DNA from: Abelmoschus esculentus
Taxonomy: Eukaryota; Streptophyta; Magnoliopsida; Malvales; Malvaceae
DNA: 64,000 nucleotides
Reading direction: 5' to 3'
Assembly: GCA_035048815.1 (NCBI GenBank)
Contig: JAUCBN010000034.1
Span: 13,060,737-13,124,736 of the forward strand
Shown: one piece after another, positions 24,292 to 36,599 of the stretch
Numbering within the stretch: position 1 is the stretch's first letter
How the letters are laid out: each line of letters begins with the position of its first letter
Made by a program: the position numbers and the translations under genes
The notes under the pieces: generated by a model
What the model was told of the DNA's origin: nothing
Databases searched by the model: none
What the model saw: the letters and a program-made list of their open reading frames with translations, nothing else

Positions 24292-26901
24292 TTACTCATC
24301 AAATTGTTCAGCTGCATCAACACCATCCCAATCTCTTTGGGATGGAACTGTCCTGCCTTTCTTATCTCGGCCAAAGGTTTCAATGTACCAACCACCAATG
24401 TCATGCATTCCACAACCAGGTTCAAACAACCAGAATCTGTTGCCAGATGACAAAATATTATAATCTAATCGGAATTCAGAGTTTTCACATCTAACATATT
24501 AAGATGGTTATGCAAAAAAAGGGGTGGGAAGCATGAATGCATGATGAGACAAGTTGGAGTTCATTTTTTTTTTCAAATATGTTGCAGAATCACATAACCT
24601 CCCTCAATATGAACACATTGATTACAGATCACCGATCTTAACCTCTATAGTAAAACAAAAATTAAAACAGAGATATAGAATAGATAAGATAAAGAGAAAA
24701 GTAGAAGTGTAAAAGTCAATAAATGAACTCTACCGGAATTCTGTTAAATGATGAAATATCCTATCTACTGAATAAAAACAAACGCACACACTATTATAGT
24801 CACCCTGTCTTCCTCAATTATAACAATCACATTTAGCTACAAAACAAGAATGCTAATGTGAGAATACTCAAAACCAGGCATTAGCTTTCAATATTATTTT
24901 ACAATTAAAACAAGAAAAGGAAAGAAGAAGTTTACTTGCTAGGTGGTAACAGAGCTCTACTACATCTACATTCACAAAAGAAAACTTCCTCTCCCACCCG
25001 ATACCAGTGCATATGCTTCACCTGGAAAAAAATCAAAAGGGAATCGATATGTAATTGATTATGAAAATCCATCGATTATATAGTACATGCAGCAGTTTCT
25101 ATAACCAAAATTATTTAAGAAACTAGAAAGAAATAAACTTAAAAATCAGACCAGCAAAGACAGTCAAATATCTAAAAGCCAAAGTTAAGGATCTATAAAA
25201 AGGATAGAAGCGAAATGGCATAGGATTTAAGGAGAACATAATTCAAACCAGTAATGTCCTATGTTTCATTATCACATGGGTTTTTGAACCATTGCTATTG
25301 TAAGCAAAACATGATCCTTCTTCTGAGCTGGTTCCAAGTCCAGTTATTGTTCCCAACAGTACTCGGGATCTAACTTTACGATCCAATCCTTGACTTAAAG
25401 GCATGTAATCGTCATCAGAAGTAAGAAAAACTTGTATGAGGTCTTCAACATCCTCATTTTGTGTTTCACCAAAACAGCTTTTAGGAGGGATTCTGGTGGC
25501 AACAGCTACCACTCTTCCAGATACATGTAACTCCAAATCGCTGTATTCATCAGATGCCTGGTTTTTTATCTGTTACTCGAATCTGAGAATTTCCACCATA
25601 GATGTCATGCTTATCATCCATGCACATTCTAGAATTTTGGGCAGACCGAGACATGATTGAAGCTGAAGACATAGAAGAAGTCAACTTCTCATTATAGGTG
25701 AAAGATAACTCAGGAACCCTATCAACCAGGCAAACCATCCCAAAAAGATCACGCCCCGAAACCAAGTGCAGTACCTCTGGAGTTTCATACACAGACCTTT
25801 CTTCAGCTTCAAATCGATCGGGAAGAAGATCCATGGATTCAATTACAGGACCATAATATGCTGTTTGTATCGCAGAATAAAAATCTGCTTCAAGAACATC
25901 AAAATACCCAGTTCTGACCACTGCTTTCCTTTGCGACACTATATCATTTATAGTTAATCTATACCACTTTAACCATTCAACAACTTCCATCTGCATATTA
26001 ATGGGACATATATGTGTGCAACGTCGAACCTTGTCTGGAATGTTTCTGCACAACCATTCTCTGAGATAGAAGATAATTGTCATAATGCGCCCTCTTCTCG
26101 GAATCTGAAAGAATCTGCGATCCATTATTGATAACACTCATGCATCAGAATGCCCTGTACTATAAATGCATCCGTCGATAACACTTGTGCATTAGAATGC
26201 CATGTATTGTAAATGCATCCATGAGAGAATATAAAGCATTTCCATTACCATAATACAGTTTGTAGTCTATCAAATCCAACTCCCAGCTGTGCCTTAACTC
26301 CTTTTCTTTTCTTTTTTTCTCTCTAAATTCTTAAAATGGATTATATTTGAATGTACTTTCAATGTTTTATTTTAACAAAATAATGATTCAATGTACCCTA
26401 AATCTACCATAAGTAGGTTCTTATGTTATCTATTTCCATTTTCCAGCATTAAAACGGGTTAAAAAAACAGTTAGTGTAAGTTCAATCATTTTCAGCAAAA
26501 TTGCATAAAATTGAATCAAGTATGTTCGATTTATCATCAATTAAATTGCTACCAATTTCATATTTCAAATTTAACTAGTAATTGAAATCAATCAAAGATA
26601 AAAACACTTTCATAAGAAAAGTATTGAACTGAATTTGAGAGAGAACTAATTGCAACACCACCTCATAAGCGGCGAGGATCCGGACGAAACTTTTCGAAGA
26701 CGCTGATGAATCGTTCTTGATCCCAGCAAGGTCCGGGTGAGTTTCTTTTGCCAACTTACGAAACGACGCTTTGATTTCAGCGAACGAGCTGGTCTCGGCA
26801 ACTCCTAAGATATCGTACGCATTCTCTCCAGGGAACTCAGTCTGAGTCGCCGAGCCAGCTCTTGAGCTGAAACATTGTGTTCTGGAATTCGGATGCACCA
26901 A
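24292..26901 (-). CDS. J-domain (DnaJ-like) protein, reading frame apparently interrupted
   Basis: Minus-strand exons recognised: J-domain exon about 26901-26662 (AYDILGVAETSSFAEIKASF, then the HPD motif in KETHPDLAG), 26114 to about 25249 (ILSDSEKRAHYDNYL ... MEVVEWLKWYRLTINDI ... HLVSGRDLFGMVCLVDRVPE ... ELHVSGRVVAVATR), 25021-24936 (VKHMHWYRVGEEVFFCECRC) and 24436-24292 (FWLFEPGCGMHDIGGWYIET ... WDGVDAAEQFDE). Family knowledge: plant J-proteins of this shape (At4g37480/At1g16680 type, from memory) are putative Hsp70 co-chaperones with a long uncharacterised C-terminal region. Three oddities are seen. No in-frame ATG precedes the J domain. The frame changes near 26000, where a 64-bp intron is an alternative explanation. 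A run of six A near 25562-25567 shifts the frame, and five would restore it. It may be a recent pseudogene or carry assembly errors. Confidence 0.65.
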
Positions 26902-27009
26902 TAGAGAGCATAAAGTGGAGCTAATAACGATTTGTTTGAATTGAAAAACATGGAATTTTCAGGTAAAGTTGTAAACCAGATAAAAAAGACATTTTCAATT
27001 AACACTTTT

Positions 27010-28900
27010 ATTTTATCCTATCGAAAAACATTTTGAATCAGAAAAAAAAATGAGGGTTTTCTCCTTAAAAAATTGGGATTTCTAGCTTGTGTGTGAGTCG
27101 CCTAGACAATTTCCCATTGAAATGGAAGTAGTATCGGGTCGGAGAAATGGGACGACGATGATCCAGTCACGGCGGAGTGCATAAAATGACGTGTTTATAA
27201 AATATCATGACACGTGGTTATACTTTGCGTACCACATGTTGCTATAACAGGAGAGTTGATCCACATTTACGTACCCTTCAACGAATGAGCCCAATCGATT
27301 CAAGTTTATGGGCTTGTTTTAGTTCCACCTTAATATGGTCTAAAGTCAATCTTGTTCAGTTGATCCGATTATTTTGGCTCTAACACTTTAAACTTTAAAT
27401 TTTAATCATAAATTTTAAAATTAATAACCTATAACCTAAATCTTCAGCTCTATCGCTGAGAATTAAACAGTTATTCGTGATCAAGAATAAAAATCCAATG
27501 TTTTTGTTGCTCTAAATTATGTTATATATTGAAAAAATAAATTTAAAGTTTGAGATTTACATTTAAAATTATGGTATAAGATTTAAAATTTAGGATTAAA
27601 GTTTAAATCTTAGTTTTTTAATAGAAACCACTAGTATTATAAAAAAAAATCTAAATTATCAAAAACAAAAGAAATTAATCACTTTGGATCATATAAAGAT
27701 CATACAATAAAAAGGTTAAATAAAAATATAAATACGAATATATTTGATTACATCGACAAACGAACTACAAAATCAAATTATTGAAAGAACATCGATAGGC
27801 GATAACTGCAAATAAAAAAAAACTAAGCATTGTGAGAAAATACATAACGAAAATGGTGTATTCAAATCCAATTCGAAGGTGTAAAGCAATAAAGATCAAT
27901 ATCAGCATCAACAAGGTAACCAAATAAACATCATATTATCAGTCGTGTCGATATTCAATCATAAAAAATAAAAATAAATAACTAAACTACTATCAATAAA
28001 GATAAAAAAAAATATATGCCAAAAGAAAAAAAAAAACCGTCAAAAGTAGAATAAACATGCTACAAAAATCATATTTATTCTTTAATAAAATACATTACCC
28101 AGACTTCTATAATAAAAGACTGAAGTAAGCAAACATTACCCCATTCCTTTGTTGCAAAAGGTACTCATCCTCATGCTATAAATATAGTAACTTCTCGTAT
28201 CTCTTTTAATACTGAACTGGACAGACAGATGCAATGCAGAACAGAGCTTCTGAGAAATACTCGATGAAGAATCTTTTCCAATTTTCAAACATCACTGTAA
28301 AGATATGGCACAACAGTACTGAAACTTAAACACAAGTGGTGTATGGATCTATGTTATTTTCACAACAAAACAGATATATGTTGGGTTATGAATCAATGCA
28401 AATGCCAATTTCAGCCTCTCATTCCTAAAATCTAAACAAATTTTTTTTCCTGTGGTCCATAAATTTCAAATCTTTCACATTTTAAGCTGGTACAGTAAAG
28501 CTTTCATCTTGCATCCCAATACAGGTCATTCCTTTCCTGCTTCATCTGCAAAGGCAAAAACACCCTTTCCATTACACACAAGAAAAGAATCAGAAACCCA
28601 ATACGTCACATTCTATGTTTCAAATTCAAAGGTCCCTCAAAAATATTCCAAGTGTCACATTTGGCACCACATAATATGAAAGAAAAAATTATGAACATGA
28701 AATTTGTATTAATAACTACACCAACCCTTCATGTAACAGTTAAACATTTTGTTTACTGTAGATCTAACCCCCAAGAATTCGTTTCAGTAAATGGAATTCA
28801 AGAGATTTTCTATTACTAGTTGAACATTTTATATAAAGTTTTTCATGCCAGATTGTCTTCTAGCTTTTGCCTTTACGTTTTAGCCCCACTAGAGCATAAA
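27010..28900. other. Intergenic region, no supported gene
   Basis: AT-rich sequence upstream of both neighbours. About 27050-27300 is probably the promoter side of the J-protein gene and carries a CACGTGG-type word on + near 27213. Remnants of TTTAAACTTTA/TAAAGTTT-like inverted words occur around 27390-27610. Nothing coding is supported. Confidence 0.5.
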
Positions 28901-29133
28901 ATCTAAGTCCCCCCTTGGTTTGGCTAATGGCCAACCTCAGAGTCCCCCTTTGTTTCACTCTAGAACAATAAAACACCACCACCTCCATGTTTGCTTCTCC
29001 TGCTCTGACTTCTCAATTTTCCATTGTTGTTTCTCTGTTATTACTACTTTTCCAGTAGCTTTTACTTATTTTTCTTCCATTGTCCCCTCCTTTCTCTCTA
29101 TGCAATTCAAAATTTACACTTTCTTCTTTTTCT

Positions 29134-29142
29134 CTATATAAA
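29134..29142 (+). promoter_or_regulatory. TATA box of the Ser-rich gene
   Basis: CTATATAAAT about 90 bp upstream of the ATG at 29226, preceded by a pyrimidine-rich stretch (TTTCTTCTTTTTCTC). Position and context fit a plant core promoter. Confidence 0.6.
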
Positions 29143-29225
29143 TCCCATTTCTCTACCCTTTGTTTCATCCCAGGAGGAATCAAAACAGTGTTGGAATTGG
29201 GAAAGGTTGAATTGAGTTTAAAGTA

Positions 29226-30230
29226 ATGGAGAGTGTTGCAATTAAAGACTGTGATGAACAGAAATGGGAAGGTGAGGAGGAAGAAGAAGAAGCGTTGTCA
29301 TTGTGTGATTTGCCTGTCAATTTGATTAAAGAAGAGAACCAGCTTGTCCAAGAAGAAGACGGTGAAGCGGCTCAAACCAGGAAAACAGAAGAAGATTTCA
29401 ACTTTGGTTCATGGGGTGACTCTCCTTCGATAAAACCAGAGATGTGTGCAGCTGATGAAGTGTTCTTCAAAGGCCAGATTCTACCACTGCGTCACTCCAT
29501 CAGCTCCGACGGTGGCATAACGGGGTTCCGGCAAGATAGCATGTGCTTGTCGAGGTCAGAGTCCATGGACCATGGTTCATTAAGCAGGTTCACAAGTGTT
29601 GGTAGCAGCAGCACTAGCAGCGGCCATTACTCAACAAGTAGCACTAGCAGTAATTTCAATCCCAAGCCAAAAGCCATTAAAATCAGAAACAACTTCAACA
29701 CACATCCCAGCCCGAAGCCACAAATCAGATTGTCAAAAACCCGAACCCCAAACGTCGGCAGCCAAAATCAGAGATCATCGATGTGGGATTTTTTCAGGTT
29801 AGGTTTGGTTCGAGCACCGGAGCTTGAATTGCAAGACTTGAAACTTCGTAGCAGCAACAACAAAGGTAATAAAAATTCTGTCAGCCGTAACAGCAGTTGT
29901 AATAGCAGTAACAGCAGTTCGAGCACCAAGAATGTTGTTAACAACGGTAGCACAGAATCAGCAAAGAATCAGCAAGATTTGAACCGAGGATTCTTAGAAA
30001 AGAGAATGGGGTTGCTTAGCGGATGTACATGTTCAGTTAATGCAGTAGAAACAGTTCCATTGAACGACGTAGTCGTCACCAAAAGTAACAAGAACAGTGA
30101 GAAAGACAAAGCAACATCGCATGCTGTCGCCATTGAAGAGAAAAAGAAGAAAAAGCAAGCTTTGTCTCGTCATCGAACCTTTGAATGGATAAAGGAACTT
30201 TCACATGCAAACTATGTTGATGACGCCTAA
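29226..30230 (+). CDS. Ser/Asn-rich plant protein of unknown function
   Basis: A single uninterrupted exon of 334 codons starts at MESVAIKDCDEQKW. It has an acidic Glu tract at residues 16-22 and a short conserved-looking element ADEVFFKGQILPLRHS near residues 76-91. The middle is very Ser/Asn-rich. It also contains MWDFFRLGLVRAPELEL, a Lys tract (EEKKKKKQ) near the end and a C-terminus RHRTFEWIKELSHANY. The DE(V/L)FxxGQILPL arrangement is reminiscent of plant membrane-associated kinase regulator and DUF1645-type proteins, but I cannot confirm membership. There is no signal peptide or membrane span, so a cytosolic, membrane-peripheral or nuclear protein is possible. Codon use and the clear promoter argue that it is a real gene. 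Confidence 0.75.
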   Translation: MESVAIKDCDEQKWEGEEEEEEALSLCDLPVNLIKEENQLVQEEDGEAAQTRKTEEDFNFGSWGDSPSIKPEMCAADEVFFKGQILPLRHSISSDGGITGFRQDSMCLSRSESMDHGSLSRFTSVGSSSTSSGHYSTSSTSSNFNPKPKAIKIRNNFNTHPSPKPQIRLSKTRTPNVGSQNQRSSMWDFFRLGLVRAPELELQDLKLRSSNNKGNKNSVSRNSSCNSSNSSSSTKNVVNNGSTESAKNQQDLNRGFLEKRMGLLSGCTCSVNAVETVPLNDVVVTKSNKNSEKDKATSHAVAIEEKKKKKQALSRHRTFEWIKELSHANYVDDA

Positions 30231-31828
30231 AGAAACACTCATGAACAATCCCTGCATGCTTCCCTTTTTCCTATTTTTCCATATTATCACCATATTTGTT
30301 ATTTGTAGTTGTTAATTATTGATTTTTGTTAACTTTTTCCCCAGTACTTCATCTTTCTCATATGTATATCAATTGATTGATAAATAGTAGCCGCCGTGAT
30401 GTGTGTAAATCAACTAACATGACGGTGCTAGTGGTGGTGGAGGTGGTAATCATGATTAAAGTATCAAACTTTAACATGCAAATTGAAACGCAATTAGTGT
30501 CTGTCACTATAAAGCTCACGAGGACACGAGAAACAGAGAGACAGACAGTAAAAAGGCAAAAAAAAAAAAATGATAGAAAAAAATCAAGGGAGGAATTTGG
30601 ATAACAATTCTTTCAATTTCTTTCGCATTTGTTTGTTTAATGATTACAAATGGGTAGAATAATAAATAGTTTTTTTGTCTGTTTCTTATTCTGTCTCAAT
30701 AATTCTACCTTGTATTTGTGTCTGATTTGCCCATTTAGTTGGAATATAATTTAAAATAATTTAAAATTGATATGAATTACCGTACAATTCATGAAAAAGT
30801 TAAATATAATGATTTTAAAAAGCTATTAACAGGGTATAAAAAATATCTAACATGAAAACCAACCGAAACTAACTGATCTCTTATAAATCCAACGCAAACC
30901 ACCTCAATATGACCGACCCAATACTTGATCTTAATCATCATATATCCGAATAAAATCAAATCATATTAATCTAAATATAATCAAACATGAAATGATCTGA
31001 CTTGACCTGAGACCGAAGAAAACGGTTTGTTTCAGCTCCACATGAGGGGGTAAGTCTTTAGATTTACTTTCAAGAACTCCATAGGCCGTGGGCTGAATAA
31101 GCCGACAAGGTCTCGACGGTACATGTTGTTTCTCCACCATGGAATGCTTATCCACAGCAATGCATGTTTGGGTCCCTTCGCTCGGCTATGTTTCAAGAAA
31201 GACACCACCTTGGTTCAAGTGGGCATAACCAGGCATTACTTTGTCTCTGAAATAAGGAATCAATGAACTCTATGTCCCATTAACTCTGAAGAAACAGGCC
31301 GAATAGGACTATTTGGAGACAAAGTGAATAGAGTAACTGTTTGGTTATCTTTCAACCTGTTCAGTTCCTAGAGAGCGGCGCCAAAATTCATATAAACTCT
31401 AAACAAAGAAGAAAAGAGCATAATACAATGTAGGCCCAAAATATTAATGGGCCAGGGTAACATATTCTTTTATATATCCCATTGACCAACAAGTTGGTTA
31501 TTAGTTAACCGATGTTATGAAGGGAGCCCAACAAATTCTATTATCAGGCTTAACCAACACTGCCAGAAATAACCACCAGAATTAACGGTCCTCATACAGT
31601 TACGACTCCAACATTTCCACTGCTCCTCCACCGTTACCCAACATTGCATCTTTGCATATAATCTTAGTAGGAAGAAATTGGAAAAAGGGAAAAGGGTAAC
31701 TAACTATACGGTGTTCCTATCTTTATTAGATTTCCCTTATAAGCTACGCATATTACTTGACAGAAATGATAATTAAATTTCTAGCAAATGAATTGCAACC
31801 AAATAGGAATACTTGGGATTATATTTTT

Positions 31829-32087
31829 GGGATGAATCATCAACCCGCGTTGAATACCGTTAAATACTATTAATGTTGAACATCGCTAAATATTATTAAA
31901 TTAATTAATAAAAATTAAAAAATTTAAGACTCAAACTACAATTAATAATAATATTTTGAGTCTATCACTTTTTTATTAATTGCATGTTTTTAGAATTTTT
32001 AATTTTTATTAATTAATTTAATAGTGTTCAACAGTGTTTAACGTTAGTGATGTTCAACGATGTTGAACGCCCGTCGTAGAGTTTTTC
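31829..32087. mobile_element. Mutator-like MITE (copy 1 of a family of three)
   Basis: A compact unit of about 260 bp. The left half, beginning GGGATGAATCATCAACCCGC, is mirrored by the right half, ending CGTCGTAGAGTTTTTC. Both arms contain repeated GTTGAACATCG-like words followed by ATTAAATTAATTAATAAAAA. The same termini occur at 48480-48633 (one end) and 59903-60871 (both ends). There is no ORF. The assignment to Mutator rests on the 9-bp target duplication seen at the third copy. None is clear here. Confidence 0.65.
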
Positions 32088-32867
32088 ATAATTTTAATAT
32101 CGAATCAAATAAAATAAGAAGATAAACCTTTGAAAGTTTTAGTTAATTTTGAATTTGTAATTGTAAATTTTAGTATAATTCTAATTTTTTTTTGGGAAAA
32201 AACTAATTTTAAATTATCTTTTTAGCAAGAGGAATATTTTTCCCGAGATCCCCCAATGTTTCTTTTATTCAAAACTTTGATCCGATGATACTAAAGTAAA
32301 GTTGATTAAAAGAAAACACAAATACATAAAAAAAAAAATTATTTAATATAAACCATAAGCTCCCAATTTTCACTAAGTTGGCATTTTTATAGAATTTCTA
32401 AAATTTAGTACAATTTTAAATAAAATAATTAAAATTAAAACACATTCTAATAAATTTATACATAATCATTTATCACTTTAACAATATCATTATTATATAG
32501 TTTTTTAAATATATTTTAAATATAATATTACCTCAATCTGATTCGAAAATCCGAAATATCAAATTAAGTTATGATCCGACCAATTAAAAAATTAAATCAT
32601 ATTTAAATCATGAAATTAATATTATTCCCATCATGAAATATTCATATTTAAAGCAATTATCACAGAATTTACAAAATATTTGATCTCGTTTCAATGATTT
32701 ACAATTTAAAAATATTCGATTATACCAACATATATGCAGATTTCACTTAGTAAGGTCTCAACCTACTAATACTATTCTACTCTAAAAATCATCACTTGTT
32801 GAAACTTCGTACTGATAATATTTTTCGAACTCTCGATCGATCTACCAACCTATACACAAAAATAATG

Positions 32868-33030
32868 AGTCTTATCACGGCCATTTTGTTTCAATGGTTA
32901 TGAGAGCGATTGCTCTTCTTATAGGTCACATGTTCGAACATAAGTAATATCAACACAATATTTGAGCAATTAATATCTAATGATTAAAAGTATACCTGAA
33001 ACGAATATTATTATAACCAATCGTAATTAA
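32868..33030 (+). repeat. Possible tRNA-derived SINE remnant
   Basis: A TGGTTATGAGAGCG stretch resembling a degenerate box A is followed about 35 bp later by GGTCACATGTTCGAAC, resembling box B. The GGTCAC..GTTCGAAC core is also present in the two clearer SINE copies at 45535-45705 and 57380-57545. Downstream similarity is weak, so this is a low-confidence relative. Confidence 0.3.
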
Positions 33031-33688
33031 TTTTAAAAAATAAATATTATTAAAAAAATATCATTCGCTTAGTTGACAACTAAAATATAATTTAATATGC
33101 AAATTAAATGCAATGATACTAGAGATGATATACCAATCTCTTCACGTCTGTTTGAATTGTGAGCTGAGTTTCCATCTACATTTCACCGACAATCTCCCTC
33201 AAAATCATTGCCGTTAGGCTGTTCATGTGGCCGCTTCCTAGTAGTTTGTCCTGTTGCCAACTTTGACCCTACCACACTGCGCATCCAGCTGTCGCACTCG
33301 TCTCGACCCTCAATCACAACGGTTCCACACAACAAACGATTAACTTCAAAACGGGTCAAATTTCTACAAACGCGTGAAACAAAGAGCTAAAAATATTTAA
33401 TAACATTATTTTATATTTATTTATTATAAATGAAGTTTCTTTCACGTTCAATTAACATTTCATTCGCCGATTTGTCACAATAAAAATATAAAATATTCAA
33501 TAATAAAGGTTTGTCGACGAAAAAAATAATATAAGATTGATTCGATAATGATAGAAGAGAGTGATTTAAATTTTTTGGATTTGAGATTAAAAATGGGAAA
33601 TTTATGAAAAATAAGATTTTGGAGTATTTTCAAGAAATTAAAGATATTATTTAAAAAATATAAAATAAAGAAATATATCACATGTATA

Positions 33689-34080
33689 GGTCACAGGATA
33701 TTACTCTCTTACTAAAAAATATGTCTAATAGAATGTGCAGCGTCACCGTTTATATACTCTAATACCTCCATTTTGCTTTTCTGATGTGGAATTAATGTTT
33801 CTTTGCCTCTTTTCAAGCGTGACATTCTCCTCCACGAGCTTCCGCTTTCGTGATTGACCTCTTGTCACGATTGTTTATCCTATCTACCCCTCTCATAGAG
33901 GCTCGGCGTAAAATTAAACAATCAAAAGGTCGCTCTGATACCACTTGTTACGGGATCATTATCTTCTTCCTAAAAGATATGTTTAATAGAATGCGTAGCG
34001 CCATCGTTTATATCCCCCAAGATCTTCATTTTCCTTTCCGATGTAGGATTAATGTTTTTTTTCTCTTTTCAAGCGTGACA
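33689..34080 (-). mobile_element. TRIM (miniature LTR retrotransposon)
   Basis: Two direct repeats of about 135 bp (33689-33824 and 33946-34080) flank only 121 bp of internal sequence. Read on the minus strand, the 5' LTR starts TGTCACGCTTG and ends CGTAACA. After two bases it is followed by TGGTATCAGAGCG (33943-33931), the standard primer-binding site for initiator methionine tRNA. The other end of the interior is a purine run GTGGAGGAGAA immediately before the second LTR, a polypurine tract. There is no coding capacity, so it must have moved with proteins supplied in trans. By eye the LTRs differ at roughly a fifth of positions, indicating an old insertion. Flanking TATA on both sides may be a decayed target duplication. 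Confidence 0.85.
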
Positions 34081-35619
34081 TATACATCGAGTGAACAATT
34101 ATTTATAGTTAGTGAGATAGATAAATAAAATATTATTTATTTATTTTAACCCAAAAAATTAATGTAAAAATCCATATAATTTAAAGAATTGTAACTCCTT
34201 TTTTATAACCCAGATGAATGTTTCCCCCTCATGATTCGTGCCGTATCCATCTCTCAAAAAAGGGAATTCGTGGCGTGTCAACAGATCACATATAAAAATA
34301 TGCTGATTCCAAGTGGACCCCAATCCAGGCTGTGTCAAGCGCCACATTACGCTGGCTCTTTGTTTGATAGTTTAATGGGACATTGTCCTAACAAGTCATT
34401 TTCACATTATCTTTCAAATCACTTTTTGGAGTTAATAAGAGTAGTTTTTAGGAAATTACGTTACCGTTTTAATATTTTAATTATTATTTTTAGTAAAATA
34501 ATATTAAATATTATAGTTTTATTTTATTTTGATATATTTGTTATTTAAAATTAATAAAAATAATAACGTAGTTTGGATTAATAACAGTTTTAATCTAAAA
34601 ATTTATACAAAATATCAATACAATTTAAATTATTATCAATTTAAACATTACTTTTATTTTTGGATTTAAATTATAATTTTTTTATTTTTTTGGTAGAACT
34701 CTTCTCTTTGGGTTTTAGCGTTTAAAGCACTCACTAGGAACAATCAAAAATTTAAGTGGTGTCCATTAGAGATTAAAACTCTGTGATTAAGATACCGACA
34801 AGAATATGAAGGACGAAAAAAGGCCGAGGCAAAATTTTATTCAAGTTAAGAGGATGATTTATCCCTAGAATTAAGATTATGTTTTAATTTGCTGAATTTT
34901 TAGACTCAATTGTTATATATAAGTGTTTTGGATTAAAATTGTCATTATACCAATCCGTATCATCTTTGTTAGTTTTTAACGATTAAGGTACTAAAAAAAT
35001 TTAAAAAAAAAAACGTAACATTAAGTACCAATATACTAAAAATAATAATTAAAATATTAAATAATAACATATAGATAGTTAGAGGACTAATTCTGCAGTT
35101 TCGCCTAGTTTTTATTAAATAATAAATATTTGTAAAAAACGTTTGAAATAAAATTTGTTTCCAAAGTTTAAAGAATTTAAAATATTTACCTTTCGGGTTT
35201 AAAATATGACTTACTGCATGTCATTTGTTATTTTGGTGTTTTTTTAATAATTACATAAAAGACAATGTAATTACACTATATATTAGCTGAACGCATCTAA
35301 AGAATTAACATTTTCTATAAATTACACGAGTATAACACGTAATTATTAAGATAAATCATTATATTTTCGAATAATTTATACAATAATAACTAAACACGTA
35401 CTAAAGATCAATATATCTAATAAAGAAAATTTTAACGCAGTTAGTAGTACACAAGAAAAATGGGGGGTCGGGACTTCATTAGACATAAAGCACATGTCCC
35501 CAGTATCTCTCATCCAACGGCTATATCTAATCATGTGATTGTGGGGCCCTTTTTGTTGCGGTCTAGATCTGTCTAAACAAGTCCGTTTAAGAAAACGATC
35601 GTCGCGATTCTTTTTCGTT

Positions 35620-35627
35620 TATTTATA
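35620..35627 (+). promoter_or_regulatory. TATA-like element of the AGP gene
   Basis: TATTTATAG-type element about 85 bp upstream of the ATG at 35710, followed by a CT-rich then A-rich leader ending AAGAGAGAG just before the start codon. Confidence 0.45.
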
Positions 35628-35709
35628 GTCTCTCTGCCACTATTTTTTTCATCACCCACTTCAGTCTCAACTCTAAACGAAAAAAAATTAAGAAAAATTT
35701 AAGAGAGAG

Positions 35710-36561
35710 ATGGATCGTAGAAGCGCGTTTGCCGTTGTATTGATTTGCATTGTGGTAGCTGGTGTCGGCGCACAAGCTCCGGGTGCCGCGCCCACTAAAG
35801 CTCCGCCGGCAGCGACCACGCCTGCTACTACTCCCGCCACTGCTCCCGTTAGTAAACCTAAAACTCCCGCTCCAACCGCTGCTCCTACTACTTCTCCACC
35901 AACTTCTTCACCACCTGCTTCGTCTCCACCGGCTGCAGCTCCGGTGAAGTCTACAACGGCTCCGGCTTCTTCACCACCGGCTGCTACACCGGAAAGTTCT
36001 CCTCCGGCTCCAGTTCCTGTGAGCTCTCCTCCTGCCAAATCTCCCCCTGCTGCCGCACCGACAACTCCTCCAGAGAGCTCTGCCTCTCCTCCTGCTCCTG
36101 TTGCGGCACCAACCACCGCTGAGGTTCCTGCACCTGCTCCAAGCAAGAGTAAGAGCAAGAGCAAGAAGTCTAAGAAACACAATGCTCCCGCCCCTTCACC
36201 TGATCTACTTGGACCTCCAGCACCACCTACCGGAGCTCCCGGACCTAGCCTCGGTGCTTCCTCTCCCGGCCCTTCCGTCGCTGCAGATGAGGTTCATTTT
36301 TCTCTCTTTTCTCACATTTCAATCTGTTTGGCTTATACTTTATATCGTACAACAATGCACTTCACCAGATCTGAAATTTTAGACTAGCTAGTAATTGTTT
36401 CTCAAATTTCTGCTAATGAACCTTAGAATTACAGTTTTAGAAGTCTAATTTTGTGTCAATGCATAAAAAATTTACAGAGTGGATCAGAGACACTGAAGAG
36501 CGTGCAGAGGATCATCGGAGTATTGGCGTTGGGATGGACGGCCATCGCTTTGCTCTTCTAG
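35710..36561 (+). CDS. AGP18: Lys-rich classical arabinogalactan protein (AGP17/18 type)
   Basis: There are two exons, 35710-36291 (ending GCAGATGAG|GT) and 36478-36561, giving 221 residues. Order of parts: signal peptide (MDRRSAFAVVLICIVVAGVG), then a long Pro/Ala/Ser/Thr domain full of SPP, AP, TP and SP dipeptides, the sites for prolyl hydroxylation and arabinogalactan addition. A short Lys-rich block (KSKSKSKKSKKH) follows, then a second PAST segment (PDLLGPPAPPTGAPGP). The hydrophobic C-terminus encoded by exon 2 (RIIGVLALGWTAIALLF) fits a GPI-anchor signal. The layout, including MDR...LICIVVAGVG and LLGPPAPPT, closely matches Arabidopsis AGP17/AGP18. Family knowledge: these are plasma-membrane-anchored cell-wall glycoproteins involved in growth and cell-surface interactions. 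Exon 2 is essential, because without it the ORF reads into the intron and loses the anchor. Confidence 0.9.
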
Positions 36562-36599
36562 AGAGTAGAGATGGAGAGATTTGGATCTGATTCTGCTGT

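Larger units (their letters stand above)
30231..35600. other. Intergenic region rich in small transposons
   Basis: No gene is supported over more than 5 kb. It contains a Mutator-like MITE (31829-32087), a possible SINE (about 32868-33030) and a TRIM (33689-34080), listed separately. At 30377-30604 an ORF runs through the 3' flank of the Ser-rich gene and looks spurious. The slightly GC-richer stretch 31000-31650 may be old retroelement debris, but no domain could be read. Confidence 0.6.

Noticed and set aside
35688..36382. Long antisense and alternate-frame ORFs across the AGP gene (for example a Gly/Ala-rich minus-strand ORF)
   Set aside because: These are shadows caused by the biased Pro/Ala/Ser codons of the real gene.
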